Positions 45,515 through 57,659 of a stretch of DNA of 64,000 nucleotides are shown in pieces; within the stretch, counting starts at the first letter, position 1, and each line of letters starts with the position of its first letter. The notes under the pieces were generated by a model that worked only from the letters and a program-made list of their open reading frames with translations, was not told the DNA's origin and did no database searches. This DNA comes from Laccaria trichodermophora (Eukaryota; Basidiomycota; Agaricomycetes; Agaricales; Hydnangiaceae), in assembly GCA_018417955.1 (NCBI GenBank), contig JACTVC010000001.1:5252677-5316676 (forward strand). Direction: 5' to 3'. Position numbers and translations under genes: made by a program.

Positions 45515-47979
45515 ATGCCATCCACCAGTCAATACGAGGAGCCCTTGTTACACACTTGTGAGTTTCTCTCTACGAAGAGAAGATCTGTTCTGACGTTGGC
45601 CATCATAGATGGTAGCCCTGACGTTTTTGGGCGTCGCCACCACAATAATGGTGATACCATTTTTGAAAGCTACGAGCGCGATGGTAGGCAACAAATACTG
45701 ACAAAATTCCTATCTGACATTCTACTAATGTAGGTGAACTCACGGCGTTCGACGCTCTCGCGATTACAGAGCTCAACGAGGCGTACAGGCCCCACGAAAA
45801 AGCAGAGCTTGCTCAACCCGACTTGCAGCCAGGACAGACGATCCCCGACCGAATGATTGTGACATCGCCCAACGCTGACTATATGCCATTTATCTCATTG
45901 CGACCCCGAGCAGTCCGGGCCCGAGAGGACGGTCGTTTTGCCTGGGCAGACTTCACTGTATGCCCTCAATGGTTCATCGACATCCACTGGCATCTCCCCT
46001 TCGTCCGATCGCGTCCGCTGGAGGCTAAAATTAAGGACCATGAGCTCGGATTCTGTTGGTGGCAATTGCAAGATCATCATTTCGAGGAAGCGAAAGGTTC
46101 CGCTTACCGTGATCTGGGAACTTTGCGTGGAGGTATCGCTGATTTTCTGCGAGGCGAGGCCAAAAAGCTTCATTCTGCATGCCGAGATATCAAGCAGAGC
46201 AAGGACTTTGGCCGCCTCTTTTACTTTGCAAACAAGACTGTAGATGCAGCCCTCCAACTCAAATTCTGCTCTTTCACCAAACGCGACTTAATCTACCGCA
46301 TCTGCGCCTTCCAGTGTCTCTACCTGGAGACTCTCGCCATGTACGACTGGCACACCAAATGGGCTTTTCGGCTGAATGACGGCACCGGCAAAATCTACGA
46401 AATCGATGAGACAATCATGGGGGCGATTACCGACAGCCCCGACTGTATCGCCATGCTCTACTGAGCTGGTGTACCTGGTTGGTATGCCCGACCACCCTCG
46501 AGTATCCCACACGACATGACTATTCGTTACATCGTCGCTCCTGGTTGGGAAAAATTCCCAACAGCACGCGGTCGTCGGTCAAGCGAGTGTGATCCACGCG
46601 AATTTACGGCCAAAGACTACCCTGGATTGCCTTTCCCCACTGTGCTCACTGCGTGCCCTCGCAGTGCAGATTACGTTGTAGCCTGCCAGAACTGGCGCGA
46701 GGGGCATTTTGGTCCGTCTGACCCTCAAGTGGTCGCGAAGGAGGCCCCAAGTGGTCCTGCCATGGTGGAGTCTTTTCCATCTGGTAAGTTGTTACATGCT
46801 AAGTAAACTAAAAACACGTTAACTCATATTTCTGTGAGATAGCTCCGTCTTCATCTCGGGCAGTATCCGCCTTACAAATGTCAAATAAACCTGCACAAGG
46901 CAAGTAAACGTCTGTCTCATTTCAGCGGTCAGTAATTGAATTGCATCGTAATAGCCAGCGTAAATCTCGCCAAATTCAAGGAGCCGGAACTGGAGTATGT
47001 ACCACCTCAATCCCCTGCCTGGAAGAAGGCGTTAGCCACGGTGGTTACCGATTCTTGGCGCATTATGTCTAACCCCATTGGGACCAAGCTGCGTGGTTAT
47101 CAATTCCCGGACCCATTTCTCTTCATCACCGGCACCAACCACAGAAGCATGATACTGGCTTGGCTGATGATGCAAGCTCAGTGGCTTCAGTCGCTCATCA
47201 ACATCGATACCGCCCCACAACTGCTGTCGCCACAGCATTGGCGAAATTTTCTCTACGATTTCGCCAAGGAAATGCGGTTGCTGCCTACATTACCTTCGAC
47301 GAGCAAAGTTGCCCATGGTGGGGTCCAAAAGAACAGGGGAAAAAATGGGTCTGACACTAAGGGGACCAACCGCCGTTCTTCCAAGGCCAAGGAGGTTCAA
47401 GCTTCCATTTTCTCCAATGCAGTGTCTCTCGGGGGTCGTCCTGATGTGGTCTATTGGGGGAACGTGGCAGTCATGCAAGGGGAAGACGACGCCGGCCTCA
47501 CCCCAGACATTATATCACAAGTGATTTGGAATGCGTTTGAACTCAACTTCCGCCATGAGATTCGCCAACTCGACCGCCATCTCTTGCCTGCTGCGTGGGC
47601 ATCAGTTTCTGAAGCCGGCTTGCGCGAGACTCTCATTCGTCGCATTTTCCCTGATGACAGCAACGGCCTTGTCATATCGACAGGACCGCCTTCTCACCTA
47701 GGCCTAGCGGCGAATGACTGGCAGGATCACGTGAACTACGTGGAAGCTTTACGACGAGTGGTATTGGGTTGGCCGGGGGACGCTTCGAGACAGTTGAAAG
47801 CCCGGTACATGTCTGAAAGTACCTCAGAGGCCAAGTTTAGGGAATCAGAGCAAGCGGTGGTGATGGTGTACTGCCAGACTTTTTTTGACAACTTCGGTCG
47901 TGCACCTTGCACCCCGCATGGGATTCCCCGAGGTTCTGATCATCGCGAAGTCTTGTCATCATCGTCGTCTAGCGCCTAG
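45515..47979 (+). pseudogene. Cargo gene 2: conserved fungal hypothetical protein, one stop
   Basis: It starts MPSTSQYEEPLL, has an intron at about 45,685-45,733, then a long exon. Recognisable stretches are RFAWADFTVCPQWFIDIH, AKIKDHELGFCWW, CSFTKRDLIYRICAFQCLYL, DCIAMLY-stop-AGVPGWYARP, then after introns (about 46,784-46,841 and 46,900-46,953) VPPQSPAWKKALATVV, YQFPDPFLFITGTN, SPQHWRNFLYDFA, VYWGNV, IISQVIWNAFELNFRHEI, LGLAANDWQDHVNYV and VYCQTFFDNFGRA. The only lesion is TGA (46,462-46,464), where relatives usually have Arg, so CGA to TGA is likely. The second short intron seems to use a GC donor. I recall this family as abundant in Agaricomycetes with no known function; it has no enzyme motif I can name. 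Its neighbour on the left runs the opposite way; the KDZ gene follows on the right. Confidence 0.78.
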
Positions 47980-47994
47980 CGGGCAGGGGGCCTC

Positions 47995-48090
47995 TCATCA
48001 TTCAACGCGGCACAGTCTAACATCGGAGGTAGGGTGATTGCAATCTGATTCATTCATCTTGGCACGGACTAACATCGGACGTAGGGTCAT
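47995..48090 (+). repeat. Direct duplication of a 60-bp unit after cargo gene 2
   Basis: Two copies contain GGCAC[A/G]G[T/A]CTAACATCGGA and GTAGGGT followed by ATTCATC / ATTCGGG. They lie between the cargo gene 2 stop and the KDZ promoter region. Confidence 0.65.
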
Positions 48091-48254
48091 CGCATTCGGG
48101 GAAATATCTTGTACCTCTCATGTCATTTGCATTTCGGACTTAAATAGAATAATACTGCTGATCTTGTGATTGATTGTGTGGGTGAGATAAGACAGACAAC
48201 ACTTGGATTTTCCCTTTCTTCCCTCCCCATCTTTGTCTCTCGTCTCACAGCACT
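48091..48254 (+). promoter_or_regulatory. Probable promoter and leader of the KDZ transposase gene
   Basis: A strongly pyrimidine-rich stretch (TTTTCCCTTTCTTCCCTCCC and CTCTCGTCTCACAGC) ends just before the start codon at 48,255, the usual look of a basidiomycete core promoter and leader. Confidence 0.45.
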
Positions 48255-48662
48255 ATGTTCAAACGGAAAGCAGTAAAGTCTCGTGAAGAGCTTCCCAGAA
48301 AGTTAGTTGCAGCAGGCACATTCCAAACACGCAGAGTCTATGGCACGGGAGATGTGACATCTGAACCCCGGGCCAATGTTTACACTCCCCAGGGCCATTT
48401 TGTCCAGCATACAGATTCTTTTCAAGAGGATCAAACTGATACTTTCAAAGCTTTGGCCACTGAGATTATTGGTGAAGCTGAAGGGGTAAAACCAGGTAAA
48501 AAGGCACGACAATTTCAGCGGTGGGAGGGGGAAATTCTTCCTGCACTTATGCAACCTTATATTCAACTCTTGAGGGACACTGACTCTCTGCGAAATATGT
48601 CAGAAGTTAGAAATGTGGCTGGTTGTGGTGGTTGTCATGTTGGGAGATCTTTGAAAGTTGCA
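48255..48662 (+). pseudogene. KDZ transposase, exon 1 (N-terminal 136 codons)
   Basis: The frame begins MFKRKAVKSREELPRKL, with the KDZ hallmark FQRWEGEILPALMQPYIQLL near residues 88-107 and a DTDSLRN segment, then the first cysteines of a CxC-type cluster (GCGGCHVGRSLKVA). It stops being KDZ exactly after codon 136 (GCA), where a foldback element is inserted; the open frame runs a further 14 codons into that element. The coding sequence resumes at 54,675. Confidence 0.9.
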
Positions 48663-49139
48663 GGGCATTCAGTAGATACACTATGGAACCATAACAATAG
48701 AAATTGACAATTGTCCCAATAAGTCATAGGGCTACCCCAATGGGCCCAATTACAAAAGACATTATGATACTATACATTGGCCCAACAACATGACAATATG
48801 TATATTTGATTGTTGGGCCCAACAACAGTGCCACAGTCCAAGCTAAGGGTTTATAGATTGGCCACATGGCTTAAATGGGGGTAATTTTGGCCATTGATAT
48901 ATGACGGTATTAAGGTACCATTGATAGTTGGGCCCAATGAAGGAAAATCGTTAAGGGAGATGGTTGGGCCCATTGGCCCAATTATTAAGCTACGGTTGAT
49001 GGTTGGGCCTAATGTAAGGTATTTGTTAAGGGAACAGGTTGGGCCCAATGGTAAAATTTCAATGCTATGGCTTGTAAGTTGGGCCCATGCCATGATATAA
49101 GCTATAGTTCATAGGTTAGCCCAATGATTATTTGAATTT

Positions 49140-49975
49140 TGCGGGTGGGCTTTGGTCCGGTAAACCCGTGGGTCTGCTCCTGTTCCGTTGGAACCACGGC
49201 CGCACAATTGTGCAATTACACCTGCGGGTTGGCTATTGTGCAGTTACCCCCACGGGGTAGCTCTTGTTCCGTTACCCCCGGGGGTCGCCATGTGGACCAG
49301 ATCATGTTCTGTTACCCCCGCGGATTGACAATTGATCCATTACACCCTCAGGCTGGCTGTTGTTCATTACCCCCATGGGGCAGCTCTTGTTCCGTTAGCC
49401 CCGTGGGTCGCCACACGGGCCAGATTGTGTTCCATTACCCCATGGGTTGACAATAGGTCCATTACACCTGCGGGATCTTATTCCATTACACCCACGATGT
49501 CCAGCTCTTGTTCTCTTAGACCCGCAGAACCTTCTTCTGTGTGGCCTGCGGGTTTCCAATTACAGCAACGGACCTTTTGTGGCTCCCCCGCGGGTCTCCA
49601 ATTACACCCATGGATTACCTGCTGCTCCGTTACACCTGTGGCCACCCACGGACCACCTGCTGCTCCTTGACCAATTGGCCCTCTTCCATCAGCCCCCCAC
49701 CCGTGGGCCACGTTTGCAGCTGGCCTGCAAAATGGACCAACAATTGTGCCTTTACATTCAGAGACCATTATTCCATTACACCCGTGGGCTGCACTCTCAT
49801 CCGCGGACCTGCTCTTTTTCTGTTACCCCCACGGACCAGCAATTCTTTTATCTGCGGACTGACGGATTACCTACCACTCCGTTTCTGTGGACACCCATTG
49901 TTGCTGTTGGACCCATGGGCCACACCATTTGTTAAGCCCATTGGTCTGTTACATCCGCGGGCCACCAGCTAGAGC
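49140..49975 (+). repeat. GC-rich repeats (GTTACCCCCGCGGGTC type) in the left foldback arm
   Basis: Degenerate units of TTCCGTTACCCCCGCGGG and CATTACACCTGCGGG at 40-60 bp spacing. The right arm keeps only the inner half (53,160-53,625), so the outer 400 bp were lost there or expanded here. Confidence 0.8.
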
Positions 49976-50009
49976 TCCACGGACGTGAACATCTGGATTT
50001 GTATTTAAC

Positions 50010-51180
50010 ATGCTGAATGTCATTGCCCCAAAAATGCGGCTGAAAGAATGTCCGGATTTGTGATTAACTTGGTGAATGTCACTGATCCGAAAATGTGGCC
50101 GAAAAAACATCCGGATTTGTATTAGTGCAACAATGTCCGAAGTTTCACATGTAATTTTGACATGGACCAGACAACCCCCCATGGAATGCTCTGAAGTCCG
50201 AAATTTTTTAAGTTACTTCCATCCGGATATAATAATCCCCATAGACTGCACCAATGTCCGAAATTTTGGATGTAATTTTGACAGGGGCCAGACAACCCCC
50301 ATGGAATGCTCCAATGTCCGAATTTTATACTTCAAGTACCCGAAAATGCGGTCACAAAAACATCCGGATTTGTATTTAACATGCTCAATGTCATTACCCC
50401 GAAAATGTGGCTGAAAAAATGTCCGGAGTTGTAGTTGACTTGGTCAATGTCACTGCTCCGAAAATGCAGCCGAAAAAACATCCGGATTTGTATTTAACAT
50501 GCTGAATGTCATTGCCCCGAAAATACGGCCGAAAAAATGTCCGGATTTGTGATTAACTTGGTGAACATCACTGATCCGAAAATGCGGCCGAACAAACATC
50601 CGGATTTGTATTTAACATGCTGAATGTCATTGCCCCGAAAATGCGGCCGAAAAAATGTCCGGATTTGTGATTAACTTGGTGAACATCACTGATCCGAAAA
50701 TGCGGCCGAAAAAACATCCGGATTTGTATTAGTGCAACAATGTCCGAAGTTTTGGATGTAATTTTGACATGGACCAGACAACCCCCCGCAGAATGCTCTG
50801 AAGTCCGAAATTGTTTAAGTTACTTCCATCCAGATATAATGATCCACATAGACTGCACCAATGTCCAAAATTTCGGATGTAATTTTGACAAGGCCAGACA
50901 ACCCCCATAGAATGCTCCAATGTCCGAAATTTAGTACCTCAAGTACCCGAAAATGCGGCCAAAAAAACATCCGGATCTGTATTTAACATGCTGAATGTCA
51001 TTGCCCCGAAAATACAGCCGAAAAAATGTCCGGATTTGTGATTAACTTGGTGAATGTCACTGATCCGAAAATGCGGCCGAAAAAACATCCGGATTTGTAT
51101 TAGTGCAACAATGTCCGAAGTTTCGGATGTAATTTTGACATGGACCAGACAACCCCCCACGGAATACGTTGATGTCCGAA
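50010..51180 (+). repeat. 118-bp tandem unit family, left foldback arm
   Basis: Each unit pairs CATCCGGATTTGTATTTAAC with TGTCCGGATTTGTGATTAAC, separated by CCGAAAATGCGGCCGAAAAA. Exact 118-bp spacing is seen at 50,488-50,606 and onward. Between units is an AAGTCCGAAATT-containing spacer. The inverted counterpart is 52,090-54,390. Confidence 0.88.
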
Positions 51181-52192
51181 ATTCTAGACTACAAAACTTT
51201 GTAGTGTCTGCTTTTTAGACTACACAATTTTGTAATGACCAGTTGAACTCAGGCAGAACTCTCTCAATTCTTAACCGATTTGGATGTTCTTGGGCTCGTT
51301 TTGACAGGTAAACCTGTGGGGTTGTGGGTACGGGTACTCTACAGGTCATGTATGGGCCACTTGTCCGATATTTATAGGTTTTTTAGTGACCTTGATCATG
51401 AATGAGTATATGGGTTCATGGGTCTATGGTTGAAGGAGTGAAAAGGGTGGACATTTTGCAATTGCTGGATCATTGATTTACTATGTATAAGTATATATAT
51501 GTTCATGGAGATATGGTTCAAGGAGTGAGAATGACATAGTTCAATCTTAAAACTAAGTGAAATACCGGAATGTCAAATTGTCCATCCATTTCACTCCTTC
51601 AATGATAGTCCCATGAACCTATGTACTTATTCATAGTGAAGGACACTACAAATTATATGTCAGAAAAGTGGACTACAAACTTTCAAGTTTGGGAGACCAA
51701 ACATCAATGAATAAGTACATATGTTCATGGGGATGTATGGTTGAAGAGGTGACACAGACAGTGAAAGCAATAGCAAAATGCCCACCATTATCACTCCTTC
51801 AACTATAGCACCCTGAATCTATGTACTTATTCATAATAAACCAATGATACAGAAATGGCAAATGTCCACCCTTCTCACTCCTTCAACTGTAGACCCATGA
51901 ACCCATATACTCATTCATGATCAAGGACACTAAAAAACCTATAAATATCGGACAAGTGGCCCATACATGACCTGTAGAGTACCCATACCCACAACCCCAC
52001 GGGTTTACCTGTCAAAACGAGCCCAAGAACATCCAAATCGGTTAGGAATTGAGAGAGTTCTGCCTGAGTTCAACTGGTCATTGCAAAATTGTGTAGTCTA
52101 GAATTTCGGATATCAACGTATTCCGTGGGGGGTTGTCTGGTCCATGTCAAAATTACATCCGAAACTTCGGACATTGTTGCACTAATACAAAT

Positions 52193-52665
52193 CCGGATGT
52201 TTTTTCGGCCGCATTTTCGGATCAGTGATGTTCACCAAGTTAATCACAAATCCGGACATTTTTTCGGCCGCATTTTCGGGGCAATGACATTCAGCATGTT
52301 AAATACAAATCCGGATGTTTTTTCGGCCGCATTTTCGGATCAGTGATGTTCACCAAGTTAATCACAAATCCGGACATTTTTTCGGCCGCATTTTCGGGGC
52401 AATGACATTCAGCATGTTAAATACAAATCCGGATGTTTTTTCGGCCGCATTTTCGGATCAGTGATGTTCACCAAGTTAATCACAAATCCGGACATTTTTT
52501 CGGCCGCATTTTCGGGGCAATGACATTCAGCATGTTAAATACAAATCCGGATGTTTGTTCGGCCGCATTTTCGGATCAGTGATGTTCACCAAGTTAATCA
52601 CAAATCCGGACATTTTTTCGGCCGTATTTTCGGGGCAATGACATTCAGCATGTTAAATACAAATC
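52193..52665 (-). repeat. 118-bp tandem array, right foldback arm
   Basis: Four successive CCGGATGTTT starts at 52,193, 52,311, 52,429 and 52,547 give a constant 118-bp period with almost no divergence, so this array was amplified or homogenised recently, compared with the less regular left arm. Confidence 0.88.
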
Positions 52666-54663
52666 CGGATGTTTTTTCGGCTGCATTTTCGGAGCAGTGA
52701 CATTGACCAAGTCAACTACAACTCCGGACATTTTTTCAGCCACATTTTCGGGGTAATGACATTGAGCATGTTAAATACAAATCCGGATGTTTTTGTGACC
52801 GCATTTTCGGGTACTTGAAGTATAAAATTCGGACATTGGAGCATTCCATGGGGGTTGTCTGGCCCCTGTCAAAATTACATCCAAAATTTCGGACATTGGT
52901 GCAGTCTATGGGGATTATTATATCCGGATGGAAGTAACTTAAAAAATTTCGGACTTCAGAGCATTCCATGGGGGGTTGTCTGGTCCATGTCAAAATTACA
53001 TGTGAAACTTCGGACATTGTTGCACTAATACAAATCCGGATGTTTTTTCGGCCACATTTTCGGATCAGTGACATTCACCAAGTTAATCACAAATCCGGAC
53101 ATTCTTTCAGCCGCATTTTTGGGGCAATGACATTCAGCATGTTAAATACAAATCCAGATGTTCACGTCCGTGGAGCTCTAGCTGGTGGCCCGCGGATGTA
53201 ACAGACCAATGGGCTTAACAAATGGTGTGGCCCATGGGTCCAACAGCAACAATGGGTGTCCACAGAAACGGAGTGGTAGGTAATCCGTCAGTCCGCAGAT
53301 AAAAGAATTGCTGGTCCGTGGGGGTAACAGAAAAAGAGCAGGTCCGCGGATGAGAGTGCAGCCCACGGGTGTAATGGAATAATGGTCTCTGAATGTAAAG
53401 GCACAATTGTTGGTCCATTTTGCAGGCCAGCTGCAAACGTGGCCCACGGGTGGGGGCTGATGGAAGAGGGCCAATTGGTCAAGGAGCAGCAGGTGGTCCG
53501 TGGGTGGCCACAGGTGTAACGGAGCAGCAGGTAATCCATGGGTGTAATTGGAGACCCGCGGGGGAGCCACAAAAGGTCCGTTGCTGTAATTGGAAACCCG
53601 CGGGCCAAACAGAAGAAGGTTCGAACTAACTTAAAAAATTTCGGACTTCAGAGCAATCCATGGGGGGGCTGTCTGGTCCATGTCAAAATTACATCCGAAA
53701 CATCGGACATTGGTGCACTAATACAAATCCGGATGTCTTTCTGGTCACATTTTCGGAGCAGCGACATTTACCAAGTTAATCACAAATCTGGACATTTTTT
53801 CGGCCGCATTTTCGGGTGCTTGAAGTTCTAAATTTCGGGCATCGAAGCATTCCACGGGGGTTGTCTGGCGCCTGTCAAAATTACATCTGAAATTTCGGAC
53901 AGTGTTGTACTAATACAAATCCAGATGTTTTTTCGGCCGTGTTTTTGGAGCAGTGACATTTACCCAGTCAACTACAACTCTGGACATTTTTTTGGCCGCA
54001 TTTTCGGGGCAATGTCATTCAGCATCTTAAATACAAATCCGGATGTTTTTTCGGCCGCATTTTTGGAGCAGTGACATTTACCCAGTCAACTACAACTCTG
54101 GACATTTTTTCGGCCGCATTTTTGGGGCAATGACATTCAGCATCTTAAATACAAATCCAGATGTTTTTTTCGGCCGCATTTTCGGAGCAGTGACATTAAC
54201 TAAGTTAATCACAAATCCGGACATTTTTTCGGCCGCATTTTTGGAGCACTGGTATTCTGCATACTAGTGACAAATCCGGACCTTTCTTCAGCTGCATATT
54301 TGGGGCAGTGACATCCAACATGGCAACCACAAATCCGGACATTTTTTCAGTCGCATTTTCGGAGCACTTGCAGTCAGCATGTCAATGCTTCCGGTGATCT
54401 CTTGGACGCATGTGGCCCAACATTTGGCCATTCTGTAGATTATACTTTGGGTACCTATGGTACCATTGATTATGGCAATAACCACATCTGCAGAATATGC
54501 ATTGGGCCACACATTAATACCATATGCTGTAAACATCCATTGGTCCCAGGTATGGATCCATAGTGTCCATGTGTATTGGGCCCATTGGGGTAGCCCTATG
54601 ACTTATTGGGACAATTGTCAATTTCTATTGTTATGGTACTATAGCGACATCTATGTATACTTG

Positions 54664-57559
54664 TGAAAGTTGCATGTATATTTTTTGAAAGTACGTCAAT
54701 TTTTTTTTTGTCTTTAGTGCTCTTTGATTTTTGTTGTGCAGGAATTGAGACTCTCACTCTGTGTACCTGCATGTCTCCAGCCCTGCAACTGCTTCAGCGG
54801 GGTTTGTTCCCTTGTGCTCCACTTTTGCCCTCTCTTGCAGTTGACCTTAATATGCTTGAGTTTGTCAATGGCCTTTTTGTCAATGCTGCACCCAACACAA
54901 CAGCTTGGTGTGAGACATTGGAGTCTTTTCTTGGTAATAGGAGGTACAAGCTATCTACTCGAGTAAGTTCCCATTTTTTAATGGATTCTTTCTGTTATCT
55001 GGTGTCTTTCTTAGAATAACCTGCGCCGGCGCTTTGGGGCTGCTATGCAGTGGTATGCTACACTGATTGATAAGAAAAACCACCAGTTGGCCAACTACTT
55101 GGATCAATTTAGGCTGCTAGCCACTGATTATTCAGGTAAGATGAAGCTTTTTATATCTTTTTTTTGGGGAGTTCTTTACCTTATATTTATTTCTATAGAT
55201 GAGGGTAAGTACAAGCCAGGTATTTTCCCCATGGCTGAGCTGACAGCCACATTGAATAGATGCAGAAATGGGCAGCCCAGATAGTGAAAAGGCTACGCCA
55301 GAGGCAGCTTCTGTTCCTGATGCAGATAATGAAGATCAACCAAGTAACTACTTACGCTCCCGTTGCCCACTCTGTTTTGGGGGAAAGGATTGGAAGAAAA
55401 AGGATGAACTGTGTGTGATCCCTTTCCTATCTTTAGAGTTGTTGCTAAGGTTCCTTTTGTAGTGTTGACTTTATAGTATGTCTAGATGCATGCTTCAAGC
55501 AAAAATCAAGAAAGGCTCAGGGCAAGGAACCACCTGCTCCTCGTCAGCATCCTGATACCATTTTTGTCTCCCCAACTGATGTCAAAGCTATGGAAAACAT
55601 AGTAGAGAATATTCGACCACAGGCTAAACCAAAAGGTAAAGTTAATTCTAGGCAACCACCTGCATCAGAGGCTGCAGATCACTGTGAACCTGGTATCAAA
55701 GTGCCTAACTCTGTCTTAAACTTGTGTGAAGACTCTTTTACTGCTGCAGATGAAAAGAGAGTTAAAGCTAGTACACAGTTCTTCTCAGACACTGGTCTAA
55801 TGGCAATGCTCTGTCGACATGATCGGGTTCTGTGGCTTGCCAATATGACTTCAGCTGGTGAAAAGCAACATTATGCTCTTGTTCTTTTGGAGCGTCTGTT
55901 TGATCATTTACCCTCTACTGCACGTGTGGGTGTACTCTATGACATTGGCTGTCAACTTCATCGAAGTTGTGTTAAATGGGGTTTTTTGAAAGACTTTCAT
56001 GATCGTTTGATATGGGCTATCTCAGTGTTTCATGCTTATGGTCACCAGTGGGCTTGCCAGCTTATTTACCATCCAAGAAAGTGTACTGGTTTTGGATTAA
56101 CTGATGGGGAAGGGTGTGAAAGATTCTGGAGCTCAATTAAGCTTTTGATTCCATCACTGCGTGTTAGTGGATACTATACACGTATCTATACAATTGATAC
56201 TCAAGTGAAACATCTGGACCGCAAATCTCTCATGGGTCTGGGAGACTGGCTCAAAAGAAAATGGAATGCTGCTATTCTGCGTAGAAATGAGGCTACAGCT
56301 GTTTTGGCTGAACTTCAGCAGAAAAATATCACTGAAGATCTCTTGAGAGAAAACTGGGCTGCTCAGATGGCTCACCAGACAAAACCAAGTCCCAGGCAAG
56401 CAAAAAACTTGGCAGACAAGGTTATTCAAGAGATTTTGGAGCTAAAGGATTCTATGACAGAACTCAAAGCAGAGCTATATAAGTTTGAGACAATGATTCA
56501 CAAGGGGAAGTATGATGATGGCTGGGAGGTTTCAGATGTTAGACTGCATCTGGAGGATCTTAAGGAAAAGTTTGAGAAGACTGAGAAGTCATTGAAGTCT
56601 AAAAGTGACACATTGGGAGCTGATAGCCGTTTAAATCTTGAACGTTTGCTGGGCAATAAGTTCCTTCGACTCCGGGTCAATGCTTTGGCTGTGAAACAAC
56701 GCTTGAGAAATCGTCTACAACAGCGCAAATTTGAACTAGAGAGTTTAGAGCGAGCATACCGTAAGACAACAACCAATAGTAAGTCACTGAGTCAAATTTA
56801 TAAAAATGGGCGACTCATATTGTTTTTGAAGCCAAAAAACTGCAGGAACATTCAGAATCTCAGATAAAGCGCAAAGAACCAGGAATTCAAAAGTTAGCAA
56901 AGAAATACAATGATATCTGTGCAGAACTAGAAAAGATGATTAAAAGAAAAGAAAGTCCTCGTGGTGCATGTGCACCACACAGAATAGCCACTGATGGCCT
57001 TTTCAAACTAGATGTTGATGATGACATCTGGCAGGATGTTGGTTTAGATGACATGGATCTCTCTTCTGGCAGAGAAATCCCACAATGGCTGGGTAATGAA
57101 GGTGTGCGGAAAGGAATTAAATCATTGTTGGAGCTGGATCGATGCCAGGAAGAGCTGCGACGATTGTCCTATGAGTGTAGTGCAATGCAGGAATGGTTTG
57201 CAGAAGAGTGGAAGTGTGTTATGATGGCAATGCAAAGTGAGGAAGATAAAGATGTTATGTATCAACTGGAGTTACATGCTTATAGTTTGCTATGTCTATG
57301 CAACATCTGGCAAGATAAAGTACGCTTAGTGATTCCACACAAGGAGATGAGTCCATCTTGGGGTCCAACAATTGAGGAACTTGCACTGGCCCGAAGTTGG
57401 GAATCATCTGAAATGACAATAGAGAATGATGAGATTGATGGTGAGGAAGAGGATGAGAGTGATGATGAAGACCAAGAGGATGATGGTGAAGAGCAAGAGT
57501 TGCTTGAAGCTGTTGAAATGGTAGCACTTTCTGATGAGTTCCGTAATAGTTACATGTAA
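54664..57559 (+). pseudogene. KDZ transposase, remainder of the gene (interrupted)
   Basis: The coding sequence resumes after the second TSD copy. Exons are 54,675-54,690, 54,742-54,962, 55,015-55,135, 55,266-55,410 (with a possible 6-base exon at 55,199-55,204), 55,463-56,778 and 56,832-57,559. With exon 1 this totals 2,961 bases, 987 codons, with no other lesion. In protein order: rest of the CxC cluster (IETLTLCTC), LLQRGLFPCAP, RCPLCFGG (about residue 287), VCLDACF (310), VLYDIGCQLHRS (464), FHAYGHQWACQ (494) and GLTDGEGCERFWS (517). These are the DDE-like core and conserved His/Glu motifs of KDZ. Then come a coiled coil (about 630-740) and an acidic C-terminus (945-975). It would catalyse excision and insertion of this element and of relatives with the same ends. 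Confidence 0.93.
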
Positions 57560-57659
57560 TAGTGGAATGTACTGGATTGAATAGCATGAAAAAATAGCCT
57601 ATCATTCATTGATTTCAACCAGACTCCTGAGTTCTACTGCTATTTTCTGATAGTATCTT

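Larger units (their letters stand above)
48652..54674. mobile_element. 6-kb foldback element inserted in the KDZ gene
   Basis: The element is 48,663-54,663 (6,001 bp), flanked by the perfect 11-bp repeat TGAAAGTTGCA (48,652-48,662 and 54,664-54,674). It is almost entirely an inverted repeat around about 51,690. The outer ends match from TAGAT and CTATNGNACCATAACAATAG inward. Terminal bases are less similar (GGGCATTCAG and CAAGTATACA). It has no gene: frames of up to 162 codons are in GC-rich tandem repeats. An 11-bp TSD with long inverted arms points to a Mutator-like (MULE) non-autonomous element; this class assignment is inference. A half copy of its centre is at 6728-7375. Confidence 0.88.

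Noticed and set aside
48255..48707. A separate 150-codon gene
   Set aside because: Only the first 136 codons are KDZ-like; the last 14 are read from the foldback element after the 11-bp TSD.
49332..49972. Open frames of 112-162 codons in the left foldback arm
   Set aside because: They run through GC-rich tandem repeats in several frames, with mirror frames in the other arm, and have no family resemblance.
52193..52665. Regular 118-bp repeats considered as a CRISPR array
   Set aside because: The whole 118-bp unit repeats without unique spacers, the genome is eukaryotic with introns, and the repeats are inside a foldback transposon.
55199..55265. Frame shift in the KDZ gene near 55,260
   Set aside because: A GTAAGT donor, a CTGAC branch-like site and a TGCAG acceptor allow an intron ending at 55,265 that keeps the frame, so no mutation is needed.
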